A stretch of 64,000 bases of DNA from PCRC01 sp017848435. Its GTDB lineage: Bacteria > Pseudomonadota > Gammaproteobacteria > Burkholderiales > Burkholderiaceae_C. Both the position numbers and the translations under genes were made by a program. The notes below the pieces were generated by a model. It ran no database searches. It was not told the DNA's origin and worked only from the letters and a program-made list of their open reading frames with translations. Below, in pieces: positions 45,940 to 54,023 of this stretch. Position 1 is the first letter of the stretch. Each line of letters opens with the position of its first letter. The stretch covers positions 2,666,001 through 2,730,000 of the forward strand of contig OZ260072.1 in assembly GCA_965284315.1 (NCBI GenBank), written 5' to 3'.

Positions 45940-46947
45940 TCAGCGGCGCACCTTCAGCGCGCCAGGGTTGACGATGTTGGTCGGTGTGCCCTTGATGAAG
46001 TTCACCACGTTGTCGAAGGCAGCGGCAAAGTACATTTCGTAGTTCTCCTGCTCCACGTAGCCGATGTGCGGTGTGCAGATGCAGTTTTCCAGCCGCAGCA
46101 ACGCATGGCCCTGGAGGATGGGCTCGCTCTCGAAGACGTCCACGGCGGCCAGGCCGGGGCGGCCCCGGTTTAGCGCGGCCAGCAGGGCGTCGCCTTCGAT
46201 CAGTTCGGCGCGCGAGGTGTTCACCAGCAGCGCCGAAGGCTTCATCAGCGACAGGTCTTCCAGCTTGACCACCGAGGTGGTTTCGTCGGCCAGCCGGAGG
46301 TGCAGCGACAGCACGTCAGAACTGGCGAACAGGGCGGCCTTGCTGGCGGCGACCTCGAAGCCGTCGGCCACGGCTTTGGTGCGCGAGGCCTCGCGGCCCC
46401 AGACCTGCACGCGCATGCCGAATGCGCGGCCATAACCGGCAACGATCTGACCGATTTTTCCGTAACCCCAGATGCCCAGCGTCTTGCCTTTCAGCACCGA
46501 TCCGAGTCCGAAGTTGGGGGGCATGGACGCGGCCTTCAGCCCCGACTGCTGCCAGGCGCCGTGTTTGAGGTTGCCGACGTACTGCGGCAGGCGACGCATC
46601 GCCGCCATGATCAGGGCCCAGGTCATCTCGGCCGGTGCCACCGGCGAGCCGGTGCCTTCGGAGACGGCAATGCCACGCTCGGTGCAGGCGGCCACGTCGA
46701 TGTGGCTGCCAATGCGCCCGGTCTGGGCGATCAGCTTGAGTCGGGGGAGTTTGTCAACCAGTTGCCGGTTGATGTGGGTGCGTTCGCGGATCAACACAAT
46801 CACATCCGCGTCTTTCAGCCGTACCGACAGCTGCCCCATGCCTTTGACCGTGTTGGTGTAGACCTTGGCGGGAAATTGGTCCAGTTTGCTGGCGCAATTG
46901 AGCTTGCGCACAGCGTCCTGGTAGTCGTCGAGGATCACAATGTTCAT
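45940..46947 (-). CDS. D-2-hydroxyacid dehydrogenase family protein
   Basis: 335 residues: KTLGIWGYGKIGQIVA nucleotide-binding motif, LIAQTGRIGSHID, LLVNTSRAELIEGDAL (catalytic Arg region) and CTPHIGYVEQENYEM (His of the Glu-His pair). The family includes phosphoglycerate and glyoxylate/hydroxypyruvate reductases. It is cytosolic and NAD-dependent. Start ATG 46945-46947. Substrate cannot be told from the sequence. Confidence 0.9.
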   Translation of the reverse strand: MNIVILDDYQDAVRKLNCASKLDQFPAKVYTNTVKGMGQLSVRLKDADVIVLIRERTHINRQLVDKLPRLKLIAQTGRIGSHIDVAACTERGIAVSEGTGSPVAPAEMTWALIMAAMRRLPQYVGNLKHGAWQQSGLKAASMPPNFGLGSVLKGKTLGIWGYGKIGQIVAGYGRAFGMRVQVWGREASRTKAVADGFEVAASKAALFASSDVLSLHLRLADETTSVVKLEDLSLMKPSALLVNTSRAELIEGDALLAALNRGRPGLAAVDVFESEPILQGHALLRLENCICTPHIGYVEQENYEMYFAAAFDNVVNFIKGTPTNIVNPGALKVRR

Positions 46948-47010
46948 GCGGTGATTGTGCCCGCAAGTTCGGGACAACCCTCGCTTCAGGCTGGCCGGTG
47001 GCCAGCGCCT

Positions 47011-47277
47011 TCAGTGCCGTTCGGCGGCAGCGAGGCGGTCGAGTTCGGCGCAGACGTCGGCAAAGCGGCCGGAAATCACCATGCGGCCAGCGGCCGAGCG
47101 TTCCTGCGGGCCGTCCAGCACGCGCAGCACCCGCAGTGGGCGGCTGCGCCGCTCGGCCAAACGGACAGGGGCGGACGAAAAGGCCGTTGCAGGCACCGGT
47201 GCGGTGGCCACTGCGGGGCCGGAGAGCCAGGTCAGCAGGCTGCGGAATGGCGTGGCGGCGAGGTGGAGGGTGTGCAT
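47011..47277 (-). CDS. small hypothetical protein downstream of lexA
   Basis: 88 residues on the same strand as lexA, starting 100 bases after the lexA stop. GAVATAPVPATAF-type low complexity in the first half is followed by RPLRVLRVLDGPQERSAAG and a helical ISGRFADVCAELDRLAAAE. I do not recognise it. Being after lexA it might be an SOS gene such as an inhibitor of division, but no SulA motif is visible. A shadow of the GC-rich strand is possible. Confidence 0.4.
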   Translation of the reverse strand: MHTLHLAATPFRSLLTWLSGPAVATAPVPATAFSSAPVRLAERRSRPLRVLRVLDGPQERSAAGRMVISGRFADVCAELDRLAAAERH

Positions 47278-47377
47278 GAAACGGCTTTCAGCGAGGAGGT
47301 AACAAGGCTTTCGGTGAGGAAGGCGTCTACTTGAATGGTCAATCGCGGGGAATGGGGGGCATTCCAGTGCTTCTGGC

Positions 47378-48061
47378 TCACATCAGCATGGTGTTGCGGA
47401 TCAGGCCTACAGCCAGGCCTTCGATCTCGAACGGCTCACCGGGCTCGACCACAATGGTTTTGAACTCGGGGTTTTCGGCGTGCAGTTCGATCACGTTTTT
47501 GTTGCGGCGCAGGCGCTTGACGGTGACTTCTTCACCGAGCCGTGCCACGACGATCTGGCCGTTTTTGGCTTCTTTGGTCATTTGCACCGCCAGCAGGTCG
47601 CCGTCCATGATGCCGATGTCGCGCATCGACATGCCCTTCACTTTCAGCAGGTAGTCGGGCTGGCGCTGGAACAGGCTGCTTTCGACATAATAGGTTTGGT
47701 CCACATGCTCCTGCGCCAGGATGGGTGAGCCTGCGGCCACACGGCCCACCAGGGGCAGGGCGAGCTGGGCCAGGCTGGGCAAGGGCAGGGCGTACTGCTT
47801 GATGCGCGATTCGTTCAGCGCGCGCAGGGTTTCGCTTTTGAGGCGGATGCCGCGCGAGGTGCCGCTGACGAGTTCAATCACGCCTTTGCGGGCCAGCGCC
47901 TGCAGATGCTCTTCGGCCGCATTGGCGGATTTGAAGCCGAGCTCGGAGGCGATTTCAGCGCGCGTGGGGGGCGCGCCGGTGCGGGCGATGGCGCTCTGGA
48001 TCAGGTCCAGGATTTGTTGCTGGCGTGCGGTCAGCTTGACGGGAAAATTCTGCATGTCCAT
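47378..48061 (-). CDS. lexA: SOS repressor LexA
   Basis: 227 residues. N-terminal winged helix (KLTARQQQILDLIQ, PTRAEIASELGF, NAAEEHLQAL) and C-terminal self-cleaving domain: cleavage site in RVAAGSPI (Ala-Gly), nucleophile Ser in KGMSMRD and catalytic Lys in VTVKRLRR. The start is ATG 48059-48061 (MDMQNF), with AGGGG six bases before it; the frame continues far upstream without meaning. Two CTG-N10-CAG boxes precede it, so it represses itself. Confidence 0.96.
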   Translation of the reverse strand: MDMQNFPVKLTARQQQILDLIQSAIARTGAPPTRAEIASELGFKSANAAEEHLQALARKGVIELVSGTSRGIRLKSETLRALNESRIKQYALPLPSLAQLALPLVGRVAAGSPILAQEHVDQTYYVESSLFQRQPDYLLKVKGMSMRDIGIMDGDLLAVQMTKEAKNGQIVVARLGEEVTVKRLRRNKNVIELHAENPEFKTIVVEPGEPFEIEGLAVGLIRNTMLM

Positions 48062-48123
48062 GGCCATCCCCTGTGTGGCACGCCGCTGGAACGGGGTGCG
48101 GTAAAAAAGCGTCTTGCTGTTAA

Positions 48124-48158
48124 CTGTCTTAATATCCAGTAACTGTATTTTTAACCAG
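48124..48158. promoter_or_regulatory. two tandem SOS (LexA) boxes
   Basis: CTGTCTTAATATCCAG at 48124-48139 and CTGTATTTTTAACCAG at 48143-48158 both match CTG-N10-CAG, with a 3-base gap. They lie in the 114-base region between lexA and the divergent asparaginase gene. Confidence 0.88.
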
Positions 48159-48175
48159 TTTTCGAAAGTTTGCAA

Positions 48176-49138
48176 GTGGCTGAACCAAACAAGGCGCACA
48201 AGGTGGTGGTGTTGGGCACCGGCGGCACGATCGCCGGGACCTCGGCACAACCGGGCGACGACCGCCATTACCGCGCCGGCCAGATTGGCGTAGACCAGCT
48301 GCTGCAGCACCTGCCCAAGCTGCCAGCCAACGTGGTGCTGGTCGCGGAGCAGGTGACACAGGTGGACAGCAAGGACATGGACCCGGCGCTGTGGTGGCAG
48401 CTGCGGCGCCGTGTGGCGCACTGGCTGGCGCAGGCCGATGTGGTGGGGGTGGTCATCACCCACGGCACCGACACACTGGAAGAAACCGCCTACTTTCTGC
48501 ACGCCACGCTGCCTGCGGCCAAGCCGGTGGTGCTGACCTGCGCGATGCGGCCCGCCACCTCGCTGGCGCCCGACGGCCCGCAAAACCTGCGTGATGCCAT
48601 CACCGTGGCCTTGCATCCCGGTGCGCAGGGCGTGCTGGCCGTGTGCGCGGGCACGCTGCATGGCGCGCTGGACGTGCAAAAACTGCACACCAGCCGGCTT
48701 GATGCCTTCAGCTCGGGCGATGCCGGTGTTTTGGGCAAAATCCGCAGCCACCGCCTGTTTTTGATGCGAAATTGGCCGCAAGCCTCAGTGAAATCTTGCG
48801 ATTCAGCTATTGAAAATATAGCGCCCGATGCCGATTGGCCGCAGGTCGACATCGTCATCAGCCATGCCGGTGCCGATGGCTTGGTGGTGGACGCGCTGGT
48901 GGCGCAGGGCGTGCGGGGCATTGTGGTGGCGGGCACCGGCAGCGGCACGGTGCACCACGCGCTGGAGGCGGCGTTGCTGCGGGCGCAGGCGGCCGGGGTG
49001 GTGGTGCGGCGCAGCACGCGCTGTGCGCTGGGGCCGTTGTCGCCGGTAGCGCAAAGCCTGCCCGGTGCACAAGGCCTGTCGCCGGTGAAGGCGCGCATCG
49101 CGCTGGCGCTGGAACTGCTGGCATGTTCGCCGCGCTGA
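48176..49138 (+). CDS. L-asparaginase, type II-like
   Basis: 320 residues from GTG 48176 (TTG 48170 also possible). Both catalytic threonine motifs are present: VLGTGGTIAGT near residue 14 and THGTDTLEET near 95. No signal peptide, so cytosolic. Residues about 195-216 (LMRNWPQASVKSCDSAIEN region) are encoded by repeat copy F, read antisense, and are probably a family-atypical insertion. Its start lies only 17 bases from an SOS box. It overlaps the next gene by 16 bases. Confidence 0.9.
   Translation: MAEPNKAHKVVVLGTGGTIAGTSAQPGDDRHYRAGQIGVDQLLQHLPKLPANVVLVAEQVTQVDSKDMDPALWWQLRRRVAHWLAQADVVGVVITHGTDTLEETAYFLHATLPAAKPVVLTCAMRPATSLAPDGPQNLRDAITVALHPGAQGVLAVCAGTLHGALDVQKLHTSRLDAFSSGDAGVLGKIRSHRLFLMRNWPQASVKSCDSAIENIAPDADWPQVDIVISHAGADGLVVDALVAQGVRGIVVAGTGSGTVHHALEAALLRAQAAGVVVRRSTRCALGPLSPVAQSLPGAQGLSPVKARIALALELLACSPR
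48757..48822 (-). repeat. 66-nt dispersed repeat, copy F (inside asparaginase gene)
   Basis: On the minus strand it reads GCTATATTTTCAATAGCTGA, ATCGCAAGATTTC, ACTGAGGCTTGC and GGCCAATTTCGCATCAAAA. Very close to copy C. Local AT content is clearly higher than in the surrounding gene. The coding frame stays open across it. Confidence 0.85.
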
Positions 49139-49542
49139 AGTCGCACGTCTGGGCCTACCCGGCTCTGGAGGTGGTGCACATCTGCGGCATCGCGCTGCTG
49201 CTGGGCAACCTGGTGCTGCTGGAGCTGCGGGTGTTTGGCTGGGGCAAGGCCCTGCCGGTGAAAGACCTGGCGCGGCTGAGCCTGGCGCTAGCGGCGGTGG
49301 GGTTTGGGCTGGCGGCGGCATCGGGCCTGCTGATGTTTGCTTCGCAGCCGCAGGAGTTGCTGAGCAACCGTGTCTTCACCCTCAAGATGCTGCTGTTATT
49401 CGCCGCGGCGTGTAATGCGGCGGTGTTCCACGCGCGCGGCTCGCTCGACAAACTGGACGGCTGGGCGCGTGCGCAGATGCTGTTGTCAACGCTGGTCTGG
49501 CTCGCTGTGGTGACCTGTGGCCGCTGGATCGCCTACCGCTGA
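49123..49542 (+). CDS. small membrane protein, four TM helices
   Basis: 139 residues, mostly hydrophobic: HVWAYPALEVVHICGIALLLGN, then LSLALAAVGFGLAAASGLLMFA, FTLKMLLLFAAACNAAVF and MLLSTLVWLAVVTCGRWIAYR. His in the first helix could bind haem, a feature of cytochrome b-like small proteins, but this is only a suggestion. ATG 49123 lies inside the end of the asparaginase gene and a second small gene follows 12 bases later, so the three are one transcript. Confidence 0.75.
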   Translation: MFAALKSHVWAYPALEVVHICGIALLLGNLVLLELRVFGWGKALPVKDLARLSLALAAVGFGLAAASGLLMFASQPQELLSNRVFTLKMLLLFAAACNAAVFHARGSLDKLDGWARAQMLLSTLVWLAVVTCGRWIAYR

Positions 49543-49554
49543 AGGAGAAAGACG

Positions 49555-50019
49555 ATGGAACGACGCCAACTGCTGCTCACCGCCCTGGCGCTGCCCGCCT
49601 GGGCGCAGGCCCACCATGGCTGGAGCAGTTTTGACCAGACCCGGCCGCTCTACCTGGAGGGCCGGGTGGCCAAGGTGAAATGGCAAAACCCGCACGCCGA
49701 ACTGGAACTGGAGTTGCCGGCCAGGCCGCAACTGCCCACCGACCTGGCCCAGCGCGCACTGCCAGCGCAGTCGGCACCTGTTGAAGGCCAGGCGTTGCTG
49801 GCCAGAACGGTGTTGCCGAACCGCACCGACCGGCGCTGGGAGGTGGAACTGGCGCCGTTGACCCGGCTGGCCGCCTGGAAGGTGGCCGAGATCCAGCCTG
49901 GGGCCAGCGTGGCGGTGGTGGGCTTCACCTTCACCGGCGAGAAAGGCGACGCGGTGCTGCGGGCCGAGTACCTGTTTGTCGGGGCCCAGGTCTACGGCCT
50001 GCGCTCCAGCCCGGCCTGA
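49555..50019 (+). CDS. exported DUF6152-like protein
   Basis: 154 residues. A signal peptide (MERRQLLLTALALPAWAQA) is followed by HHGWSSFDQTRPLYLEGRVAKVKWQNPHAELEL in two parts, the pattern I associate with DUF6152 (HHGW near the mature N-terminus, WxNPH). The His pairs suggest metal binding. AAGGAGAAAG ribosome binding site. It follows the small membrane protein, probably as its periplasmic partner. Function unknown. Confidence 0.75.
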   Translation: MERRQLLLTALALPAWAQAHHGWSSFDQTRPLYLEGRVAKVKWQNPHAELELELPARPQLPTDLAQRALPAQSAPVEGQALLARTVLPNRTDRRWEVELAPLTRLAAWKVAEIQPGASVAVVGFTFTGEKGDAVLRAEYLFVGAQVYGLRSSPA

Positions 50020-50029
50020 AAAAACAAAA

Positions 50030-50056
50030 AGCCGCCGCGGCGGGGGCCGGGCGGCT
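50030..50056 (-). terminator. terminator after adk
   Basis: AGCCGCC and GGCGGCT arms with a GC-rich loop. On the minus strand a T-rich run follows, ending the adk transcript. It could also end the plus-strand DUF6152 gene. Confidence 0.75.
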
Positions 50057-50076
50057 TGGTGCATGGCGGTGGTGGC

Positions 50077-50733
50077 TCAGCTGCCGAGTGCGGCAAACGC
50101 CCTGGCGGTGATTTCGTCCACGTTGCCGGTGCCGCTGATGGCGCGGTACTTTGGTGCCGCAGCGGGCTCGGCCTTGGCCCAGTTGGCGTAGTAGTCCACC
50201 AACGGGCGGGTCTGTGCGCTGTAGACCTCCAGCCGCTTCTTGACGGTCTCTTCCTTGTCGTCGTCGCGCTGGATCAGTGGTTCGCCGGTCACGTCGTCCA
50301 CGCCCTCAACCTTGGGTGGGTTGAACTTGACGTGGTAGGTGCGACCCGAGGCCACGTGGGCGCGGCGACCGCTCATGCGGTCAATGATGGCCTCGAACGG
50401 GACGTCAATTTCCAGCACGTAGTCGAGCTTCACGCCAGCGGCCTTCATCGCGTCGGCCTGCGGGATGGTGCGGGGGAAACCGTCGAACAAAAAGCCATTC
50501 GCGCAGTCGGGCTGGGCGATGCGCTCTTTCACCAGGTTGATGATCAGGTCGTCGCTGACCAGACCGCCCGAGTCCATGACCTTCTTGGCCTCGATGCCCA
50601 GGGGGGTGCCGGCTTTGACGGCGGCGCGCAGCATGTCGCCGGTGGAGATTTGCGGGATGCCGTGCTTCTGGCAGATGAAGGTGGCTTGCGTGCCCTTGCC
50701 TGCGCCCGGTGCGCCCAACAAAATCAGTCTCAT
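50077..50733 (-). CDS. adk: adenylate kinase
   Basis: 218 residues, long-lid form. P-loop GAPGAGKGTQA at the start, ISTGDMLRAAVKAGT, LVKERI, FLFDGFPRTIPQADAM, and the lid RRAHVASGRTYHVKFNPPK. Interconverts ATP, ADP and AMP in the cytosol. The lid has no zinc Cys. kdsB lies 153 bases upstream on the same strand. Confidence 0.97.
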   Translation of the reverse strand: MRLILLGAPGAGKGTQATFICQKHGIPQISTGDMLRAAVKAGTPLGIEAKKVMDSGGLVSDDLIINLVKERIAQPDCANGFLFDGFPRTIPQADAMKAAGVKLDYVLEIDVPFEAIIDRMSGRRAHVASGRTYHVKFNPPKVEGVDDVTGEPLIQRDDDKEETVKKRLEVYSAQTRPLVDYYANWAKAEPAAAPKYRAISGTGNVDEITARAFAALGS

Positions 50734-50886
50734 GGATGTCCTCGGATGGTTTTTGAATCGGCTGCTGGGGGTGTGCCAAAGGCTTTGGCCACCCTCTGGT
50801 GTCTTTTTTTATGTGTCTTTTCCGTGAAGAATAGCACGCGGGAATTCACGGCGGCTGACATCCCCCCACACGTCGGGCTGGCGCTG

Positions 50887-51666
50887 TCAGTGGCCGGTTG
50901 CCACCAGTTGGCGCACGCGTTCCAGGTCGTCCGGCGTGTCCACCCCGGGGCCGGGGGCCTGCGCGCTGATGTGCACCGCAATCCGGTGGCCGTGCCACAG
51001 TGCACGCAGTTGCTCCAGCGCCTCGGTTTGCTCAATGGGGGCGGGCGGCAATTGGGGAAACTGGCGCAGGAAACCGGCGCGGTAGGCGTAGATGCCGACA
51101 TGCCGCAGTGGCCTGGGTTCGGGCAGTGTGTGTTGGCCGTTGGCAAAGCCGTCGCGCCACCAGGGCATGGGCGCGCGGCTGAAGTACAGCGCCATCTGCC
51201 GGGCGTCGAGCACCACTTTCACCACGTTCGGGTTCTGGAAGTCGGCCAGCGTGTCGATGGCGTGGGCGGCGGTGCCCATTGCGGCGTCGGGCCGCTCTTG
51301 CAGCAACTGGGCCACGGCGTCGATCAGTGCCGGTGCGATCAGCGGCTCGTCGCCCTGCACGTTGACCACGCAGGCGTCGTCGCCAAGTTGCAGCAGGTCG
51401 CAGGCCTCGGCCAGGCGGTCGCTGCCGGACGGGTGGTCGGCGCGGGTCAGCAGCGCGCGGATGCCATGCGCCGTGCAGGCGGCGACGATGTCGGCATGGT
51501 CTGCCGCCACCACCACTTGCGCGGCAGCAGACTGCTGGGCACGCTGGGCCACGCGCACCACCATGGGCACGCCGCCGATGTCGGCCAGGGGTTTGTTGGG
51601 CAGGCGCGTGGAAGCGAGTCGGGCCGGAACAATGACCACGAAACCGGTCGCAGGGGTGGCGTTCAC
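50887..51666 (-). CDS. kdsB: 3-deoxy-manno-octulosonate cytidylyltransferase
   Basis: 259 residues. VIVPARLASTRLPNKPLADI is the CTP-binding start, HPSGSDRLAEAC and VNVQGDEPLI are typical. It makes CMP-Kdo for lipopolysaccharide in the cytosol. The start is GTG 51664-51666, overlapping the stop of the Trm112-like gene, so it is coupled to it. The frame reads openly further upstream but into unrelated residues. Confidence 0.96.
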   Translation of the reverse strand: MNATPATGFVVIVPARLASTRLPNKPLADIGGVPMVVRVAQRAQQSAAAQVVVAADHADIVAACTAHGIRALLTRADHPSGSDRLAEACDLLQLGDDACVVNVQGDEPLIAPALIDAVAQLLQERPDAAMGTAAHAIDTLADFQNPNVVKVVLDARQMALYFSRAPMPWWRDGFANGQHTLPEPRPLRHVGIYAYRAGFLRQFPQLPPAPIEQTEALEQLRALWHGHRIAVHISAQAPGPGVDTPDDLERVRQLVATGH

Positions 51667-51845
51667 AGCCCCAACTCGTCGTCGGTCAGGGTGCGGGCTT
51701 CGTTTTCCAGCAGGATGGGGATACCGTCGCGCACCGGGTAGGCCAGCCGGGCCGAGCGTGACACCAGTTCCTGCTGCTCGCGGTGGTAGTCGAGCGGGCC
51801 CTTGGTGACCGGGCAAACCAGCAGTTCAAGCAGTCGTGTGTCCAT
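51663..51845 (-). CDS. ycaR: Trm112/UPF0434 family protein (YcaR-like)
   Basis: 60 residues: MDTRLLELLVCPVTKGPLDYHREQQEL in two parts, then ARLAYPVRDGIPILLENEAR. The family sits between lpxK and kdsB in many proteobacteria. Here one Cys of the usual zinc set is kept and others are replaced. The gene overlaps lpxK at its 5' end and kdsB at its 3' end. Role unknown, presumably small zinc-ribbon-like adaptor. Confidence 0.93.
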   Translation of the reverse strand: MDTRLLELLVCPVTKGPLDYHREQQELVSRSARLAYPVRDGIPILLENEARTLTDDELGL

Positions 51846-52839
51846 GGGGCAATGATAACTTTGGCGCGAGCAGGGCATCGAGCCGCTGGTAGAACGCGTC
51901 GGGCAGTGCCACTTCCAGGGGAACGGCCCAGGCCTCGGGACAGCGCCGCCACAGCTTCACCGCGTCTTTTTCGGTGCAAACCAGTGCTGAGCCTGCGTCT
52001 TTCCTGGCAGTCCAGCTCTCAAAATCATAGTGATCTGGCAGTGCTTCGGTGTGGGTGGGGGTCAGTCCGGCGTCGGCCAGCAGGCTGAAGAACGCTTCCG
52101 GGCGGGCAATGCCGGCCAGCGCGTAAAGGGGTTGGCCGCGCAGGCTGGCCAGCGCGGTCTGCTGGCCATCGGCGCGGCGGGCGTGTGTGGCCAGCCGACG
52201 TGTGCCTGCAAAGGCGGGCGCGTTGCCACCGGCAGGCACAGCGCCATGGGCCACCACCAGGTCCACCGCGCGGGGCCAGGGTTCGCGCAGCGGGCCGGCG
52301 GGCAGGCACCAGCCATTGCCCACGCCGCGTTCGTCAAAGACGCAGATGTCCACATCGCGCTGCAAGGCCCAGTGCTGCAGGCCGTCGTCGCAGACGATGA
52401 CCTGGGTCTCGGGGTAGCGCTGCAGCGCGGCGCGGGCGGCGTCCGCCCGCAGTGGCGCCACAAACACCGGCACACCGGTGGCCTGGCGCAGCAGCAAGGG
52501 TTCGTCGCCGACCTCCCGGGCCAAGCTGTCGGGCAGGACTTCGCGGCAATCGTGGGTGCTGCGGCCATAACCGCGCGACACCACGGCCACCGCCAGCCCG
52601 CGCTGGCGCAGGTGGCGCACCACCGCCATCACCACCGGCGTTTTGCCCGCGCCGCCGGCCACCACGTTGCCAACCACCACCACCGGCACGCCGACCTGGG
52701 CGCGCTGCCGCAGGCCCGAGGTGTAGAGCCCACGGTTCAGCGCGGCCAGGGCGCGGTAGAGCAGGGACACGGGCCACAGCACACAGGCCAGCGCGCCACG
52801 GTGAGGCCAGACGGCGAGGCGCAGGCTGCGCGCGTTCAT
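51826..52839 (-). CDS. lpxK: tetraacyldisaccharide 4'-kinase
   Basis: 337 residues. N-terminal membrane-associated segment (ACVLWPVSLLYRALAALN), a P-loop VVGNVVAGGAGKTPVV, VSRGYGR, and DDGLQHWALQRDVDI. It phosphorylates the lipid A disaccharide at the inner membrane. Start ATG 52837-52839, 34 bases after exbD stops. PDHYDFESWT near residue 280 is a normal LpxK motif. Confidence 0.96.
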   Translation of the reverse strand: MNARSLRLAVWPHRGALACVLWPVSLLYRALAALNRGLYTSGLRQRAQVGVPVVVVGNVVAGGAGKTPVVMAVVRHLRQRGLAVAVVSRGYGRSTHDCREVLPDSLAREVGDEPLLLRQATGVPVFVAPLRADAARAALQRYPETQVIVCDDGLQHWALQRDVDICVFDERGVGNGWCLPAGPLREPWPRAVDLVVAHGAVPAGGNAPAFAGTRRLATHARRADGQQTALASLRGQPLYALAGIARPEAFFSLLADAGLTPTHTEALPDHYDFESWTARKDAGSALVCTEKDAVKLWRRCPEAWAVPLEVALPDAFYQRLDALLAPKLSLPHGHTTA

Positions 52840-52873
52840 GGCGGTGTGGTTGGGGCCGCGCGCAAGGCCACGG

Positions 52874-53311
52874 TCAGGGGCCTTTGGCGGTGGGGGTCTG
52901 CGCGGCAAACGTGATCTGGCTCAAGCCGCTGCGGCGGGCGGCTTCCATCACGGTGATGACGGCCTGGTGTGGCGCGGCCGCATCGGCGCTGATGATGACC
53001 ACGCTGTCTTTGCCGGCCTTGGCGGCGGTGTTCAAGGCCTGAACCATCGACGCCACGTCACGCCCGCTGAGCGGCTGCTTGTTGACCAGGTAGCGGCCAT
53101 CGGCGGCAATGGCGACCACCACCTCTTTCGGGTAGTTGCGCTGCGCGTCGGCGTCGGCCACCGGCAGCTTGAGCTGCAACTCGCTGAACTTGCTGTAGGT
53201 GGTGGACAGCATCAGGAAGATCAGCACCACCAGCAGCACGTCAATGAACGGGATCAGGTTGATCTCGGGTTCGGTGCTCGCGCCCCAGCGGTCGCGTGGG
53301 CGGAAGTTCAT
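52874..53311 (-). CDS. exbD: biopolymer transport protein ExbD/TolR
   Basis: 145 residues: cytosolic N-terminus, one TM helix with the protonatable Asp (EINLIPFIDVLLVVLIFLML), and a periplasmic domain. It works with ExbB as a proton-driven stator for TonB or Tol. The start is ATG 53309-53311; the open frame further upstream reads into the 69-nt repeat. Genetic linkage exbB-exbD-lpxK is common in betaproteobacteria. Confidence 0.94.
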   Translation of the reverse strand: MNFRPRDRWGASTEPEINLIPFIDVLLVVLIFLMLSTTYSKFSELQLKLPVADADAQRNYPKEVVVAIAADGRYLVNKQPLSGRDVASMVQALNTAAKAGKDSVVIISADAAAPHQAVITVMEAARRSGLSQITFAAQTPTAKGP

Positions 53312-53325
53312 GGCCGCGCTCCGCA

Positions 53326-53393
53326 GGGCCGCCCCAAGGCGCGATGGCCCCCTTGGGGGGCAGCGAACCACGCGAAGCGGGGAGTGTGGGGGC
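53326..53393 (+). repeat. 69-nt GC-rich repeat, copy 2 (exbB-exbD gap)
   Basis: GGGCCGCCCCAAGG, a CCCCCTTGGGGGG palindrome, CAGCGAACCACGCGAAGC and GGGGAGTGTGGGGGC. It is nearly the same as 21952-22020. It ends exactly at the exbB stop codon (TCA on this strand, 53394-53396) and fills most of the 82-base gap to exbD. Confidence 0.82.
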
Positions 53394-54023
53394 TCATTTT
53401 CTGAGTTGGTTCAGGTGGCGCATGAAACGCTCGGCCGACAGCTCCAGCGTCAACAGGTGGGCGTCAACACGGGCACGGAAATAGCGCCACATGATCAGCG
53501 CCGGGATGGCCACGATCAGGCCAAACGCGGTGTTGTAGAGGGCAATCGAAATGCCCTGGGCCAGCTGCGCCGGGTTGCTGGACGACACGCTGCCGCCGCC
53601 CGACTGGGAGCCAAAAATCTCGATCATGCCGATGACCGTGCCGAGCAGGCCCAGCAGCGGTGCGGCCGAGGCAATGGTGGCCAGTGCGGTCAGGTAGCGT
53701 TCCAGCTGGTGGGCGGCGAGCCGGCCGGCGGCCTCGATGCTGGCGCGCAGGTCGGCTTCGCTGCAGCGGGGGTTGCTGTTGAGCGCCCGGAAACCGCTGG
53801 CGAGCACCGCGCCGAGCACCGAGTTCTGTTCCAGTTGCGTCACCACTTCTGGCGTGGGCACCGCGCTGCGTGAGACGGTCAGCACGTCGTCCAGCAGTTT
53901 GGCGGGCACGATCTTGTTGGCGCGGAGCGATACAAAGCGCTCAATGACCAGCGCCAGGGCCAGGACGGAGCAGGCTATGAGCGGCCAGATGGGCCAGCCA
54001 GCGGCTTGTATGATCAAAAACAA
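53394..54023 (-). CDS. exbB: MotA/TolQ/ExbB proton channel protein
   Basis: 209 residues. Three TM regions: WPIWPLIACSVLALALVIERF, TALATIASAAPLLGLLGTVIGMIEIF and ISIALYNTAFGLIVAIPALIMWRYF. It forms the inner-membrane stator with ExbD. The family normally begins about ten residues before IIQAAGWPIWPL, which here leads to TTG at 54021-54023, preceded by CGGAG at proper distance; ATG starts further up are unlike the family. Confidence 0.93.
   Translation of the reverse strand: MFLIIQAAGWPIWPLIACSVLALALVIERFVSLRANKIVPAKLLDDVLTVSRSAVPTPEVVTQLEQNSVLGAVLASGFRALNSNPRCSEADLRASIEAAGRLAAHQLERYLTALATIASAAPLLGLLGTVIGMIEIFGSQSGGGSVSSSNPAQLAQGISIALYNTAFGLIVAIPALIMWRYFRARVDAHLLTLELSAERFMRHLNQLRK

Noticed and set aside
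52015..52050. A ninth 66-nt repeat copy inside lpxK (CACTATGATTTTGAGAGCT on the minus strand)
   Set aside because: Only the first 20 columns are similar, and the residues they encode (PDHYDFESW) are a normal conserved LpxK motif.
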